A DNA stretch of 35,315 nt from contig JAIDME010000491.1 of NCBI GenBank assembly GCA_029050705.1, positions 1-35,315 of the forward strand, given 5' to 3'. Source of the stretch: Acetatifactor sp. (lineage in GTDB: Bacteria; Bacillota; Clostridia; Lachnospirales; Lachnospiraceae). The first letter of the stretch is position 1. Every line of letters begins with the position of its first letter. A program made the position numbers and the translations under genes. The notes under the pieces are model-generated. The model ran no database searches. It was not told the DNA's origin and was given only the letters and a program-made list of their open reading frames with translations. Shown here piece after piece: positions 16,781 to 25,264 of the stretch.

Positions 16781-17833
16781 ATGAAAGAATACTTTGCTTT
16801 TCAATGGCATATCACAGATGACTGTGACCAGAGATGCAAACACTGCTATATTTTTTCCGAAGATAATTGTAAGAAACCGGAATCTGTATCCTGGGATCAG
16901 ATGCAGGAGGTGGTGGCAAACTGTGAAGATTTTTGTGAGGTGTATCATCGCCTGCCCTATTTTTATATTACAGGAGGCGATCCGATCCTGCATCCGGATT
17001 TCTGGTGGCTGCTGGAGCTGCTGAAAAGCAAAAATATTCCTTTTGCCATCCTTGGGAATCCTTTCCATCTGGATACAAAGGTCTGCAGGAGATTAAAGGA
17101 GTACGGCTGTCAGAAATATCAACTGTCTCTGGATGGGATGCGGCAGACTCATGACTGGTTCCGCAAGCCGGGCTCTTTTGATATTACGCTTGAAAAGATA
17201 GACTGTCTCAAGCAGGCAGGTATCCGTGCGGTGATCATGACTACAGTTTCCGGCAAAAATATCAAAGAGGTTCCCGATATTATTGATACGGTGGTGGAGC
17301 ATAAGGCTGATGTGTTTGCGTTTGCCAGGTACTGCCCCACCAGTGAGGAGAAGGATACAGGCATATCCCCCATGGAATACAGGGAACTGCTGGCGGTCTG
17401 CGATAAAAAATTTAAGAAATATGAAGCGGCAGGATGTGAGACGTTTTTTAATAAAAAGGACCATCTTTGGACGCTGTATGAATATGAAACAGGTGAGTTT
17501 AAGATACCGGAGAATGCACAGGAGGGCATGATCTATGGTGGCTGTAACTGCGGAAACTGCCATTTGACCATTTTGCCCAATGGGGATGTCTATGCCTGCC
17601 GCAGAGTGCAGAACAGCAAGGTGTCGAATGTCTTTGAGGACCGTCTGGCGGATGTGTGGGTGTGTCAGATGGAGCAGTACCGGGAGTATGATAAGTTCAA
17701 GAAATGTGCCAAATGCGAATTGAAAGCATGGTGCCGGGGCTGTCCGGCGGTGGCAAGCGGCGCCCACAGCATAAATGGGGAGCCGGGAGATTTTTATGAA
17801 GCAGACCCGCAATGCTGGAAAGAAGTGGTATAA
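16781..17833 (+). CDS. Radical SAM/SPASM RiPP maturase (ACGX-system-like)
   Basis: CDQRCKHCY (CxxxCxxC) radical SAM motif; C-terminal SPASM-type cysteines CNCGNC…CRR…CAKCELKAWCRGC…C. Confidence 0.92.
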   Translation: MKEYFAFQWHITDDCDQRCKHCYIFSEDNCKKPESVSWDQMQEVVANCEDFCEVYHRLPYFYITGGDPILHPDFWWLLELLKSKNIPFAILGNPFHLDTKVCRRLKEYGCQKYQLSLDGMRQTHDWFRKPGSFDITLEKIDCLKQAGIRAVIMTTVSGKNIKEVPDIIDTVVEHKADVFAFARYCPTSEEKDTGISPMEYRELLAVCDKKFKKYEAAGCETFFNKKDHLWTLYEYETGEFKIPENAQEGMIYGGCNCGNCHLTILPNGDVYACRRVQNSKVSNVFEDRLADVWVCQMEQYREYDKFKKCAKCELKAWCRGCPAVASGAHSINGEPGDFYEADPQCWKEVV

Positions 17834-17835
17834 AT

Positions 17836-18411
17836 ATGTTGATGGATATTATTGAGGCACGTCATTCCGTCCGGAAGTATACTGAGCAGCAGGTCAGCCG
17901 TGAGGATATGGAACTGATCCTGAAGGCGGGGAATTTTGCCCCGAATGCAGGGGGCGGACAGCGGAGTATGCTGGTGGGGATTCGGAACAGTGAACTGACA
18001 ACGAAGATCGGCATTATGAACCTGGCAGGATTTGACCGTTCCAGGCTGACAGGCTCCTATGTTTCCAAAGAGCAGCCCAGTATCATTGATGACCCGTCCA
18101 TGAAGAATGGGTTTTATGGTGCTCCGTCGGTTGTGGCGGTCTTTGGGCAGAACGGTTTCCTGTATCGTATTGCGGATGCTTTCTGCTGTGCGGAAAATAT
18201 GGTTCTGCAGGCTGCGGAACTGGGCATATCCTCCTGTATCATCGCCCGTGGAGAGGAGACATTTGGCAGTCCGGAAGGCCAGGAATTATTGAAGGAGTGG
18301 GAGATTCCTGAAAATTATTCCGCAATCTGTTTTGTGATCCTTGGATATATTGACGGAGAACAGCCTCATACAAAGCCGAGAAGGCCGGGCCGGGTGAAGA
18401 TTATTGAGTAA
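17836..18411 (+). CDS. Nitroreductase family protein
   Basis: DIIEARHSVRKYTEQQVSREDMELILKAGNFAPNAGG…; C-terminal ICFVILGYIDGEQPHTKPRRP. Start 3 nt after the maturase stop. Confidence 0.92.
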   Translation: MLMDIIEARHSVRKYTEQQVSREDMELILKAGNFAPNAGGGQRSMLVGIRNSELTTKIGIMNLAGFDRSRLTGSYVSKEQPSIIDDPSMKNGFYGAPSVVAVFGQNGFLYRIADAFCCAENMVLQAAELGISSCIIARGEETFGSPEGQELLKEWEIPENYSAICFVILGYIDGEQPHTKPRRPGRVKIIE

Positions 18412-18425
18412 ATCGGGAGGAAAAT

Positions 18426-19040
18426 ATGGACGCAGAAACGTGTTTAAAGAAATTACAATATGTGGGGGTCCTGGCGTTTGCCACGGTGGACGGGGAAGGA
18501 AATCCGCAGATCCGGAATATCAGCGCCATTCATTATGAACCGGATGCCATGTATTTTTTTACTGCCAGAGGCAAGGATTTTTGCAGGGAACTGCTTGCTG
18601 ACGGGCGGGTCCAGGTACTTGGGTATACCAAATATAAAGAAATGATCCGACTGTCTGCAAAAGCGGAACCGGTTGCGGAGAGTGATCAGAAAAAGTGGAT
18701 GGATGCCATATTTGAGGAACAGCCGTATCTTTCCAATGTGTATCCGGGTGATACAAGAAGCATCGGCATCATATTCCAAATCAAAGACGCGCAGATTGAA
18801 TATTTCCATCTCGGGGTTAATCCGATCTTCCGGGAAACATATGTGATCGGGAGAGGAAACATTACGCCAAAGGGGTATCAGATTACGGATGCCTGCATTG
18901 GCTGCGGGAAGTGTGAGAGAAATTGTCCCCAGCGGTGTATTGAAAAAGGAAGTCCATATCAGATCAGTCAGGAACACTGTCTGCATTGCGGGAACTGTTA
19001 CGAACTGTGCCCGATCAAGGCAGTAGAAAGAAGGCATTGA
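18426..19040 (+). CDS. Pyridoxamine 5'-phosphate oxidase-like flavin-binding protein fused to a 2x[4Fe-4S] ferredoxin domain
   Basis: PNPOx-like N-terminus (LAFATVDGEGNPQIRNISAIHYEPDAMYFFT); CIGCGKCERNCP and CLHCGNCYELCP clusters. Confidence 0.9.
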   Translation: MDAETCLKKLQYVGVLAFATVDGEGNPQIRNISAIHYEPDAMYFFTARGKDFCRELLADGRVQVLGYTKYKEMIRLSAKAEPVAESDQKKWMDAIFEEQPYLSNVYPGDTRSIGIIFQIKDAQIEYFHLGVNPIFRETYVIGRGNITPKGYQITDACIGCGKCERNCPQRCIEKGSPYQISQEHCLHCGNCYELCPIKAVERRH

Positions 19041-19042
19041 AT

Positions 19043-19864
19043 ATGAATCAGGCGGAAAGACGACATTTTCTTATAAATGAGCTTTTGAAAGAACAGCCCG
19101 GGTACAGGCATATGAAGATACCCCGGGATCAGACCGGGCAGAAGCAGCTCCTCCGTTCCCTTATGAATGTCAGGATGCCCGGGGCGGCCACGCAGGAATT
19201 TTTAGAGGTTCAGGATGCATACCTGCAGGAAGAAACTGCGGGGAAAGGGATCGTGAACCTGGTGGAGGACATAGAGCCGGTGGCAGAGGGCATTTATCTG
19301 TGGCAGGGCGACATCACAACGCTGCGGTGTGATGCCATTGTCAATGCGGCCAACAGCGGGATGACCGGGTGTTATGCCCCGTGCCATGGCTGCATTGATA
19401 ACTGTATCCACACTTTTTCCGGTATCCAGCTGAGACTTGCCTGTGCGGAACTGATGGAGCAGCAGGGGCATGAGGAGGAGACAGGAAAGGCAAAGATCAC
19501 ACCGGCTTTTAATCTGCCTTGCAGATATGTCATCCATACAGTGGGCCCCATTATTTCCGGGCGGTTAAGGGATGAGGATAAAGAACTGCTTGCTTCCTGT
19601 TACCGCTCCTGCCTGGAACTGGCAGAGAAAAATCATCTGGAGAGTATTGCTTTCTGCTGTATTTCTACGGGCGAATTTCATTTTCCGAATGAGTTGGCAG
19701 CTCAGATCGCTGTGCGTACGGTCAAGGAGTTTATGCAAAGGGAGACAAGCATAAAGAAAGTAATCTTTAACGTATTCAAGGATCTGGATAAACAGATTTA
19801 TGAGGAACTATTGAGGAAAGGAGCCGGGATTTTCTATGATATTGAAATACAGAACAGGAGATAA
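19043..19864 (+). CDS. Zinc-type macrodomain protein-ADP-ribose hydrolase
   Basis: Macro motif WQGDITTLRCDAIVNAANSGMTGCYAPCHGCIDNCIHTFSGIQLR; VIHTVGPI; ISTGEFHFP. Confidence 0.93.
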   Translation: MNQAERRHFLINELLKEQPGYRHMKIPRDQTGQKQLLRSLMNVRMPGAATQEFLEVQDAYLQEETAGKGIVNLVEDIEPVAEGIYLWQGDITTLRCDAIVNAANSGMTGCYAPCHGCIDNCIHTFSGIQLRLACAELMEQQGHEEETGKAKITPAFNLPCRYVIHTVGPIISGRLRDEDKELLASCYRSCLELAEKNHLESIAFCCISTGEFHFPNELAAQIAVRTVKEFMQRETSIKKVIFNVFKDLDKQIYEELLRKGAGIFYDIEIQNRR

Positions 19865-20696
19865 CAAATCAGAAAATATCAAAAAGCTGCAATCTGCCAT
19901 AGCGGAGTCTGAGGCCGTGGTGATTGGCGCGGGTGCGGGACTTTCCACCTCTGCGGGATTTGTCTATACGGGGGAACGCTTCCGGCAGTATTTTTCGGAC
20001 TTTGCAGAAAAGTATGATTTCCGGGATATGTATACGGGTGGTTTTTACCCTTACCAGACGCCGGAGGAGCATTGGGCATACTGGAGCCGCTATATCTATG
20101 TCAACCGCTATATGGATGCGCCGAAGCCGGTATACGGGGAACTGCTTGAACTGGTAAAGGATAAGGATTATTTTGTCATCACAACAAATGTGGATCATTG
20201 CTTTCAGAAGGCCGGGTTTGACAGGAAAAGGCTTTTTTATACCCAGGGGGATTACGGTCTGTTTCAGTGCAGTGAACCATGCTGCCGGGAGACTTTTGAA
20301 AATGAAGACATCATTCGCCGGATGATGGATCAGCAGAAAGATATGCGGATTCCGTCAGAACTTTTGCCGGTATGCCCCCATTGCGGAAAACCTTTGACTA
20401 TGAACCTGCGTGCGGACAATAAATTTGTTGAGGACGCTGGCTGGCATTTGGCGGCAGAGCGGTACAACAATTTCCTGCGGACAAGAAAAAATCTGCGCAT
20501 TCTCTTTCTGGAACTGGGGGTTGGCTATAATACCCCCGGCATCATCAAATACCCGTTCTGGCAGATGACGGCGGAGAATCCGAAAGCAATCTACGCTTGT
20601 GTCAACTATGGGGAAGCCGCATGTCCACATGAGATAAAAAAACAGTCTATCTGCATTGACGGGGATATAGGGGAGATTTTAAAAAATTTGCTGTAG
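19836..20696 (+). CDS. SirTM-type Sir2 family NAD-dependent protein (probable ADP-ribosyltransferase)
   Basis: VVIGAGAGLSTSAGFVYTGERF, TTNVDHCFQKAGF, CPHCGKPLTMNLR; 29-nt overlap with the macrodomain gene. Confidence 0.9.
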   Translation: MILKYRTGDNKSENIKKLQSAIAESEAVVIGAGAGLSTSAGFVYTGERFRQYFSDFAEKYDFRDMYTGGFYPYQTPEEHWAYWSRYIYVNRYMDAPKPVYGELLELVKDKDYFVITTNVDHCFQKAGFDRKRLFYTQGDYGLFQCSEPCCRETFENEDIIRRMMDQQKDMRIPSELLPVCPHCGKPLTMNLRADNKFVEDAGWHLAAERYNNFLRTRKNLRILFLELGVGYNTPGIIKYPFWQMTAENPKAIYACVNYGEAACPHEIKKQSICIDGDIGEILKNLL

Positions 20697-20757
20697 ACTC
20701 ATGGAATAAAAACTGTCGCTGTGATAAAATAAGGCCAATATGGAGGAAAATTGTAAT

Positions 20758-21660
20758 ATGGCAGGATATTTATTTGCACATTTTATCGGCGAAGAAAAGG
20801 ATGGAGAGCAGATTTATTTCTCTTTAAGCAGGGACGGCCTGCATTGGAATGATTTGAACAACGGAAAACCGGTTCTGTACTCGAGGACGGGCACGGAAGG
20901 GGTCAGAGACCCTTACCCCGTCAGAGATCCCCGGAACGGGAAAGTGTATCTGATCGCCACGGATCTGCGTATTCAGGCAGGATATGGCTGGACGGCTGCC
21001 CAGGAGAAGGGAAGCCGTGATCTGATCGTGTGGGAAACGGAGGACCTTGTCCATTGGGGCAGTGAGCATGCCTGTACAGTGGGAGTGCAGGGCGCAGGCT
21101 GCGTATGGGCACCGGAGGCTGTATTTGACAAAATAAAAGGTAAGTTTCTGGTGTTTTTTGCATCTAAGGTAAAAAACAGCGGGGAAGCAGAGGGAAAGCA
21201 CCGGATATATGCTGCCTATACGGAGGATTTCCGGGAATTTTCGGAGACATTTCTCTATATGGAACGGGATAACCATGTGATTGATACCACCATTCTGGAA
21301 AGCCGGGGACAATTTTACCGGGTATCAAAAGACGAGACGGTGAAGAGGCTGATTTTGGAGAAATCGGATGCTCTGCTGGGGGAGTTTACCCGGATAGAGT
21401 CGCCCACGCTGGATGCATTGGATGGAGTGGAGGGGCCGGAAGGTTATCTGCTTCCCGATGGGGAATGGTGTCTGATCGCAGATCAGTTTGCGGCAGGAAA
21501 GGGCTATCTGCCGCTGGTGACTAAAGATTTGAGTTCCGGGGATTTCAGAATACTGGCGCCGGAGCAATATGACATGGGCAAGACAAAAAAGCGCCATGGC
21601 GGGATCCTGGAAATTACGGATGAGGAATATGACAGGCTGGAAGCCGCTTATATGGTTTGA
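20758..21660 (+). CDS. Glycoside hydrolase family 43-like (beta-propeller, arabinosidase/xylosidase type)
   Basis: MAGYLFAHFIGEEKDGEQIYFSLSRDGLHWNDLNNGKPVL…GVRDPYPVRDPRNGKVYLIATDL; …WAPEAVFD…FASK. Confidence 0.78.
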   Translation: MAGYLFAHFIGEEKDGEQIYFSLSRDGLHWNDLNNGKPVLYSRTGTEGVRDPYPVRDPRNGKVYLIATDLRIQAGYGWTAAQEKGSRDLIVWETEDLVHWGSEHACTVGVQGAGCVWAPEAVFDKIKGKFLVFFASKVKNSGEAEGKHRIYAAYTEDFREFSETFLYMERDNHVIDTTILESRGQFYRVSKDETVKRLILEKSDALLGEFTRIESPTLDALDGVEGPEGYLLPDGEWCLIADQFAAGKGYLPLVTKDLSSGDFRILAPEQYDMGKTKKRHGGILEITDEEYDRLEAAYMV

Positions 21661-21701
21661 CAGGAAAACTATATGATTGCCTGTTGCGGGTTTGCAAGTT
21701 T

Positions 21702-21923
21702 TTATGGCTCCCTTAAAACCTCTATTCCGGTATCAGAGTACATATCCAGAAGTCCCACAATCTCATTTGCGGGGCGTCCATATACATGGCAGCATTTATG
21801 GTCTGTTTTGATGTGTTCTTCCTGAGTTTCATCCATGCCGACGCTCATGCGCACAGCACCGAGACCTGTCTCGCTGTCCAGATGGTTTATGATTTCGTCT
21901 ATCAGATAGTCATGATCATTCAT
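21702..21923 (-). CDS. Small hypothetical protein (73 aa)
   Basis: Minus-strand ORF with a ggaaaggaaaaacaact RBS context upstream of ATG. Confidence 0.6.
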   Translation of the reverse strand: MNDHDYLIDEIINHLDSETGLGAVRMSVGMDETQEEHIKTDHKCCHVYGRPANEIVGLLDMYSDTGIEVLREP

Positions 21924-21949
21924 AGTTGTTTTTCCTTTCCGGCCTTTAA

Positions 21950-22609
21950 TTATTTCGTAATGCGGTTGAGAATGCCATCCACATCAATTCCCGGATGAGT
22001 TGAGTACATGCGGCAGATCTGTTCAGTCAGTTCATATGAGATTCCGCATTTTGACGCAATGTCTTCCAGGGGGCGGCCCCTGTCGAATTCCTTTATCACT
22101 GCCCTGACAGCGGCGGCCCGGTCTATCGAACCGTCATTGAAGGAAACGCCCTTTTCACCGGCAATATCCTTTCTGACAATCCGGCACCGGCCGTCTTCTT
22201 CTATTTCGACCAGAGCCATGGTGATGGGCAAGGTAAAGCGGCGTTTGCCGCAGCTGCCGGGATTCAGCCAAATCTGTCCGCCCTTTTCCTCGTGGGAGTA
22301 TTTGTGGGAATGACCGTAAACGATAAAGTCTGCCTTATCGGCTTCTGCGGAAATCTCTTTTTTATTGTGAATCATATAGAACCTGTGTCCGAATAATTCC
22401 ACTGTTAATTCCACAGGCAGGCTTTTTGCCCACTCCTTGTCTGCATTTCCGCGCACAACATACAGCGGCTTCAGTGTTTTTAATTTGTCCAGAATATCCT
22501 GCCTGTCAATGTCTCCGGCGTGGAAAATAACATCGCAGGTCTGCAGTATCTCTGTAACCTCCGGCCTGAGCAGACCGTGTGTGTCCGAAATGAATCCAAT
22601 CCGATGCAA
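21950..22609 (-). CDS. YfcE-type metallophosphoesterase with a C-terminal extension
   Basis: GFISDTHGLLRPEV, FHAGDID, VRGNAD, YGHSHK; apparent TTG start 7 nt after GGGAGG. Confidence 0.9.
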   Translation of the reverse strand: MHRIGFISDTHGLLRPEVTEILQTCDVIFHAGDIDRQDILDKLKTLKPLYVVRGNADKEWAKSLPVELTVELFGHRFYMIHNKKEISAEADKADFIVYGHSHKYSHEEKGGQIWLNPGSCGKRRFTLPITMALVEIEEDGRCRIVRKDIAGEKGVSFNDGSIDRAAAVRAVIKEFDRGRPLEDIASKCGISYELTEQICRMYSTHPGIDVDGILNRITK

Positions 22610-22668
22610 GATGATTCCTCCCTGAGTATATGTATATAACGTCGTCGCTCCTTCGGAAAACTTTCCCG

Positions 22669-23148
22669 CTAACAGAGCAGCTCCTTCAGCCTCTTAAGAG
22701 CTTTTTTCGCCGAGCCATAAAAGCAGCATCTTGGGAGTACCTGACCTCCAATAGTAAAAGCAATTGGCACCATAATAAACATTTTTTCTTCCAGATTTCC
22801 CGTAAAAACAGCCAGAATTGTAAATAGAACAATGAAACAGGTTATGACATTCCAAATAGTCAGGAATATACATGTATCTGTATGCATTTGGAGTGTTACT
22901 TCAATGGCAGTTCCGCCTCCCTTTTCTGTCAGATTACCTGTTAATACGGGCGCATAATCATTTCTGATATATGGTATGGGAGTAGGAATAATCCTGAAAT
23001 TAAGAGGATTAACCCGCCCGCAAAACTCACTCTTTGAAAAGTAAGCAGTATGTCTGGAATCCGTTACAGATTGCAAAATCATATAGATTTCTTCAGGAGG
23101 TTTTTTAGAATCTATCTGTTCTCTCAAATGTGGCCATAGATGTACCAT
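22669..23148 (-). CDS. Hypothetical membrane protein
   Basis: Two hydrophobic segments (FLTIWNVITCFIVLFTILAVF; MFIMVPIAFTIGGQVL); RBS agggagga before ATG. Confidence 0.65.
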   Translation of the reverse strand: MVHLWPHLREQIDSKKPPEEIYMILQSVTDSRHTAYFSKSEFCGRVNPLNFRIIPTPIPYIRNDYAPVLTGNLTEKGGGTAIEVTLQMHTDTCIFLTIWNVITCFIVLFTILAVFTGNLEEKMFIMVPIAFTIGGQVLPRCCFYGSAKKALKRLKELLC

Positions 23149-23360
23149 GAAAATGATTCCTCCCTTTACAAGGGCAGCGGTAGCCGCTTAAGAGCCTAAT
23201 GTCATTCAGATGTCGGCAACTACAATTATTGTAGCATAACCGGCTTGTTTGCGCCAGCCATTTTTCAGAATACAAGTGCAGAATGGCCAATGCTGTGGTA
23301 TAATGATTCTACAAATGCAGAATTCAAGTTTATAAGCATAAGAAGGGAGTGCAGAAATAA

Positions 23361-25166
23361 ATGGCAGAGGAACTGAAGGACAGGAAAGACATACCGGAGG
23401 AGCTGACATGGGACTTGTCGCAGATATATGCTTCTGAGGAGGACATGTTCCGGGATGTGGAGGAAGTAAAGCGGCTGGCAAAGCATATTGTGGAGACCTA
23501 TAAGGGGAAACTGGACACTCCGGAGCGGATTGAGGCTTGTGTCACCGAGTACCGCAGGCTGGAGGAGTTGATGACTCTGGTGGGAAATTACTGTAACCTG
23601 GCGGTGGAAGTGGATTATTATGACAATTACAACCAGCAGCGCATGGGGAAAATAAGCCGTATGGGGGACGAGATCAACAGCAGCTTAAGCTTTGTGCGCA
23701 GCGAACTCATGGAGCAGCCGGACGAGGTTATCAGGAGCACCATCACGATCAGCAGCGGCAACAAATATTATCTGCAGGATGTTCTGCGGGACAAAGCCCA
23801 CAGGCTTCATCCGGAGGCGGAACGGGTGATGTCTGCGCTGGGACGCAGCATCTACGGAACGCCCTATGAGATTTATAATATTACCAAGCTTGCGGACATT
23901 AAATTTGCCCCCTTTACCGTGAACGGAAAGGAGTATCCTCTGGGCTATACCCTGTTTGAGGACGATTACGAGTATGAGCCGGACACGGCGGTGCGCCGGG
24001 CCGCATTTGCTGCTTTTTCGCAAAAGATCAGAGAGTATGAGAATGTGACGGCAACGGCCTACAATGCCAATGTGCAGACGGAAAAAGTGCTGGCGAAGCT
24101 CAGGGGCTTTGACTCTGTATTTGACTATCTGCTCTTTGAACAGAAGGTGAGCAGGGAGCTTTATGACCGCCAGATCGATCTGATCACGGAAAAGCTTGCT
24201 CCTCATATGAGAAAGTATGCGAAGCTGATTCAGAAGGTGCACCATTTGGACAAGATGACCTTTGCGGATCTGAAGCTGCCGGTGGATCCCGGTTATACGC
24301 CGGAGGTTACCATTGAGAAATCAAGGGAATACATAGAAAAGGGACTTGCCGTTCTGGGCGGGGATTATGTGGAGATGGTGCGCACGGCATACCGCGATCG
24401 GTGGGTAGACTTTGCGCAGAACAAGGGAAAATCCACAGGTGGTTTCTGTGCCAGCCCTTATGGCAGTCATTCCTACATACTGATGACCTGGAACAACAAG
24501 ATGTCGGATGTGTTTACCCTGGCTCATGAACTGGGACATGCAGGTCATTTCAAAATCTGCAACAGCACCCAGTCCATTTTTGACACAAATGTGTCCACCT
24601 ATTTCGTGGAAGCGCCGTCCACCATGAACGAACTGCTGATGGCACATTATCTGATGAAGACCAGCGAGGATAAGCGCTTTAAGCGCTGGGTGCTGTCCTG
24701 CATGGTGAGCAACACCTATTATCACAATTTCGTGACTCATCTTCTGGAGGCGGCTTACCAGAGAGAGGTTTACAAGCTGGTGGATGCCGGTGAGAGTGTT
24801 CAGGCGGAGCAGCTGAGCGGTATCATGCGCAGCACTCTGGAAAAATTCTGGGGTGATGCAGTGGAGATAAATGAAGGTGCGGAGCTGACATGGATGCGCC
24901 AGCCCCATTACTACATGGGACTGTATTCCTACACCTACAGCGCGGGACTTACCGTTGCCACTCAGGTCTGCAAGCGCCTGGAGACAGAAGGGGAAGCCGT
25001 TGCGGAGGACTGGAAGAAGGTGCTGGCCGCAGGGAGTACCCTGGATCCTGTGGGGCTTGCTGCTCTGGCGGGAATTGACATCACAACGGACGCGCCTCTG
25101 CTGGATACCATTGAAACCATCGGTTCCATGATTGATGAGATCTGTGAACTGACAGAGGAACTGTGA
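23361..25166 (+). CDS. pepF: Oligoendopeptidase F (M3 family)
   Basis: HEXXH motif in LAHELGHAGHF; PepF N-terminal EELTWDLSQIYASEEDM. Confidence 0.95.
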   Translation: MAEELKDRKDIPEELTWDLSQIYASEEDMFRDVEEVKRLAKHIVETYKGKLDTPERIEACVTEYRRLEELMTLVGNYCNLAVEVDYYDNYNQQRMGKISRMGDEINSSLSFVRSELMEQPDEVIRSTITISSGNKYYLQDVLRDKAHRLHPEAERVMSALGRSIYGTPYEIYNITKLADIKFAPFTVNGKEYPLGYTLFEDDYEYEPDTAVRRAAFAAFSQKIREYENVTATAYNANVQTEKVLAKLRGFDSVFDYLLFEQKVSRELYDRQIDLITEKLAPHMRKYAKLIQKVHHLDKMTFADLKLPVDPGYTPEVTIEKSREYIEKGLAVLGGDYVEMVRTAYRDRWVDFAQNKGKSTGGFCASPYGSHSYILMTWNNKMSDVFTLAHELGHAGHFKICNSTQSIFDTNVSTYFVEAPSTMNELLMAHYLMKTSEDKRFKRWVLSCMVSNTYYHNFVTHLLEAAYQREVYKLVDAGESVQAEQLSGIMRSTLEKFWGDAVEINEGAELTWMRQPHYYMGLYSYTYSAGLTVATQVCKRLETEGEAVAEDWKKVLAAGSTLDPVGLAALAGIDITTDAPLLDTIETIGSMIDEICELTEEL

Positions 25167-25192
25167 GGATATGGGTGACATATTTTGCCGAT

Positions 25193-25228
25193 GAAAATGC
25201 CGGGCCAACGAGTTGGCTCGGCATTTTC
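25193..25228. terminator. Bidirectional terminator between pepF and the convergent DUF4317 gene
   Basis: GAAAATGCCGGGCCAAC-GA-GTTGGCTCGGCATTTTC near-perfect stem with A/T-rich flanks. Confidence 0.9.
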
Positions 25229-25264
25229 TATGGCAGAACAATCGGCTGCACGGCTCTTTCCGCA

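Noticed and set aside
16308-16781. Overlapping long ORFs on the opposite strand and in another frame (157 aa and 103 aa minus, 134 aa plus) across the RiPP repeats
   Set aside because: The 69-bp repeat is a multiple of three and GC-rich, so stop-free shadow frames arise automatically; only the 16378 frame has an RBS and sensible composition.
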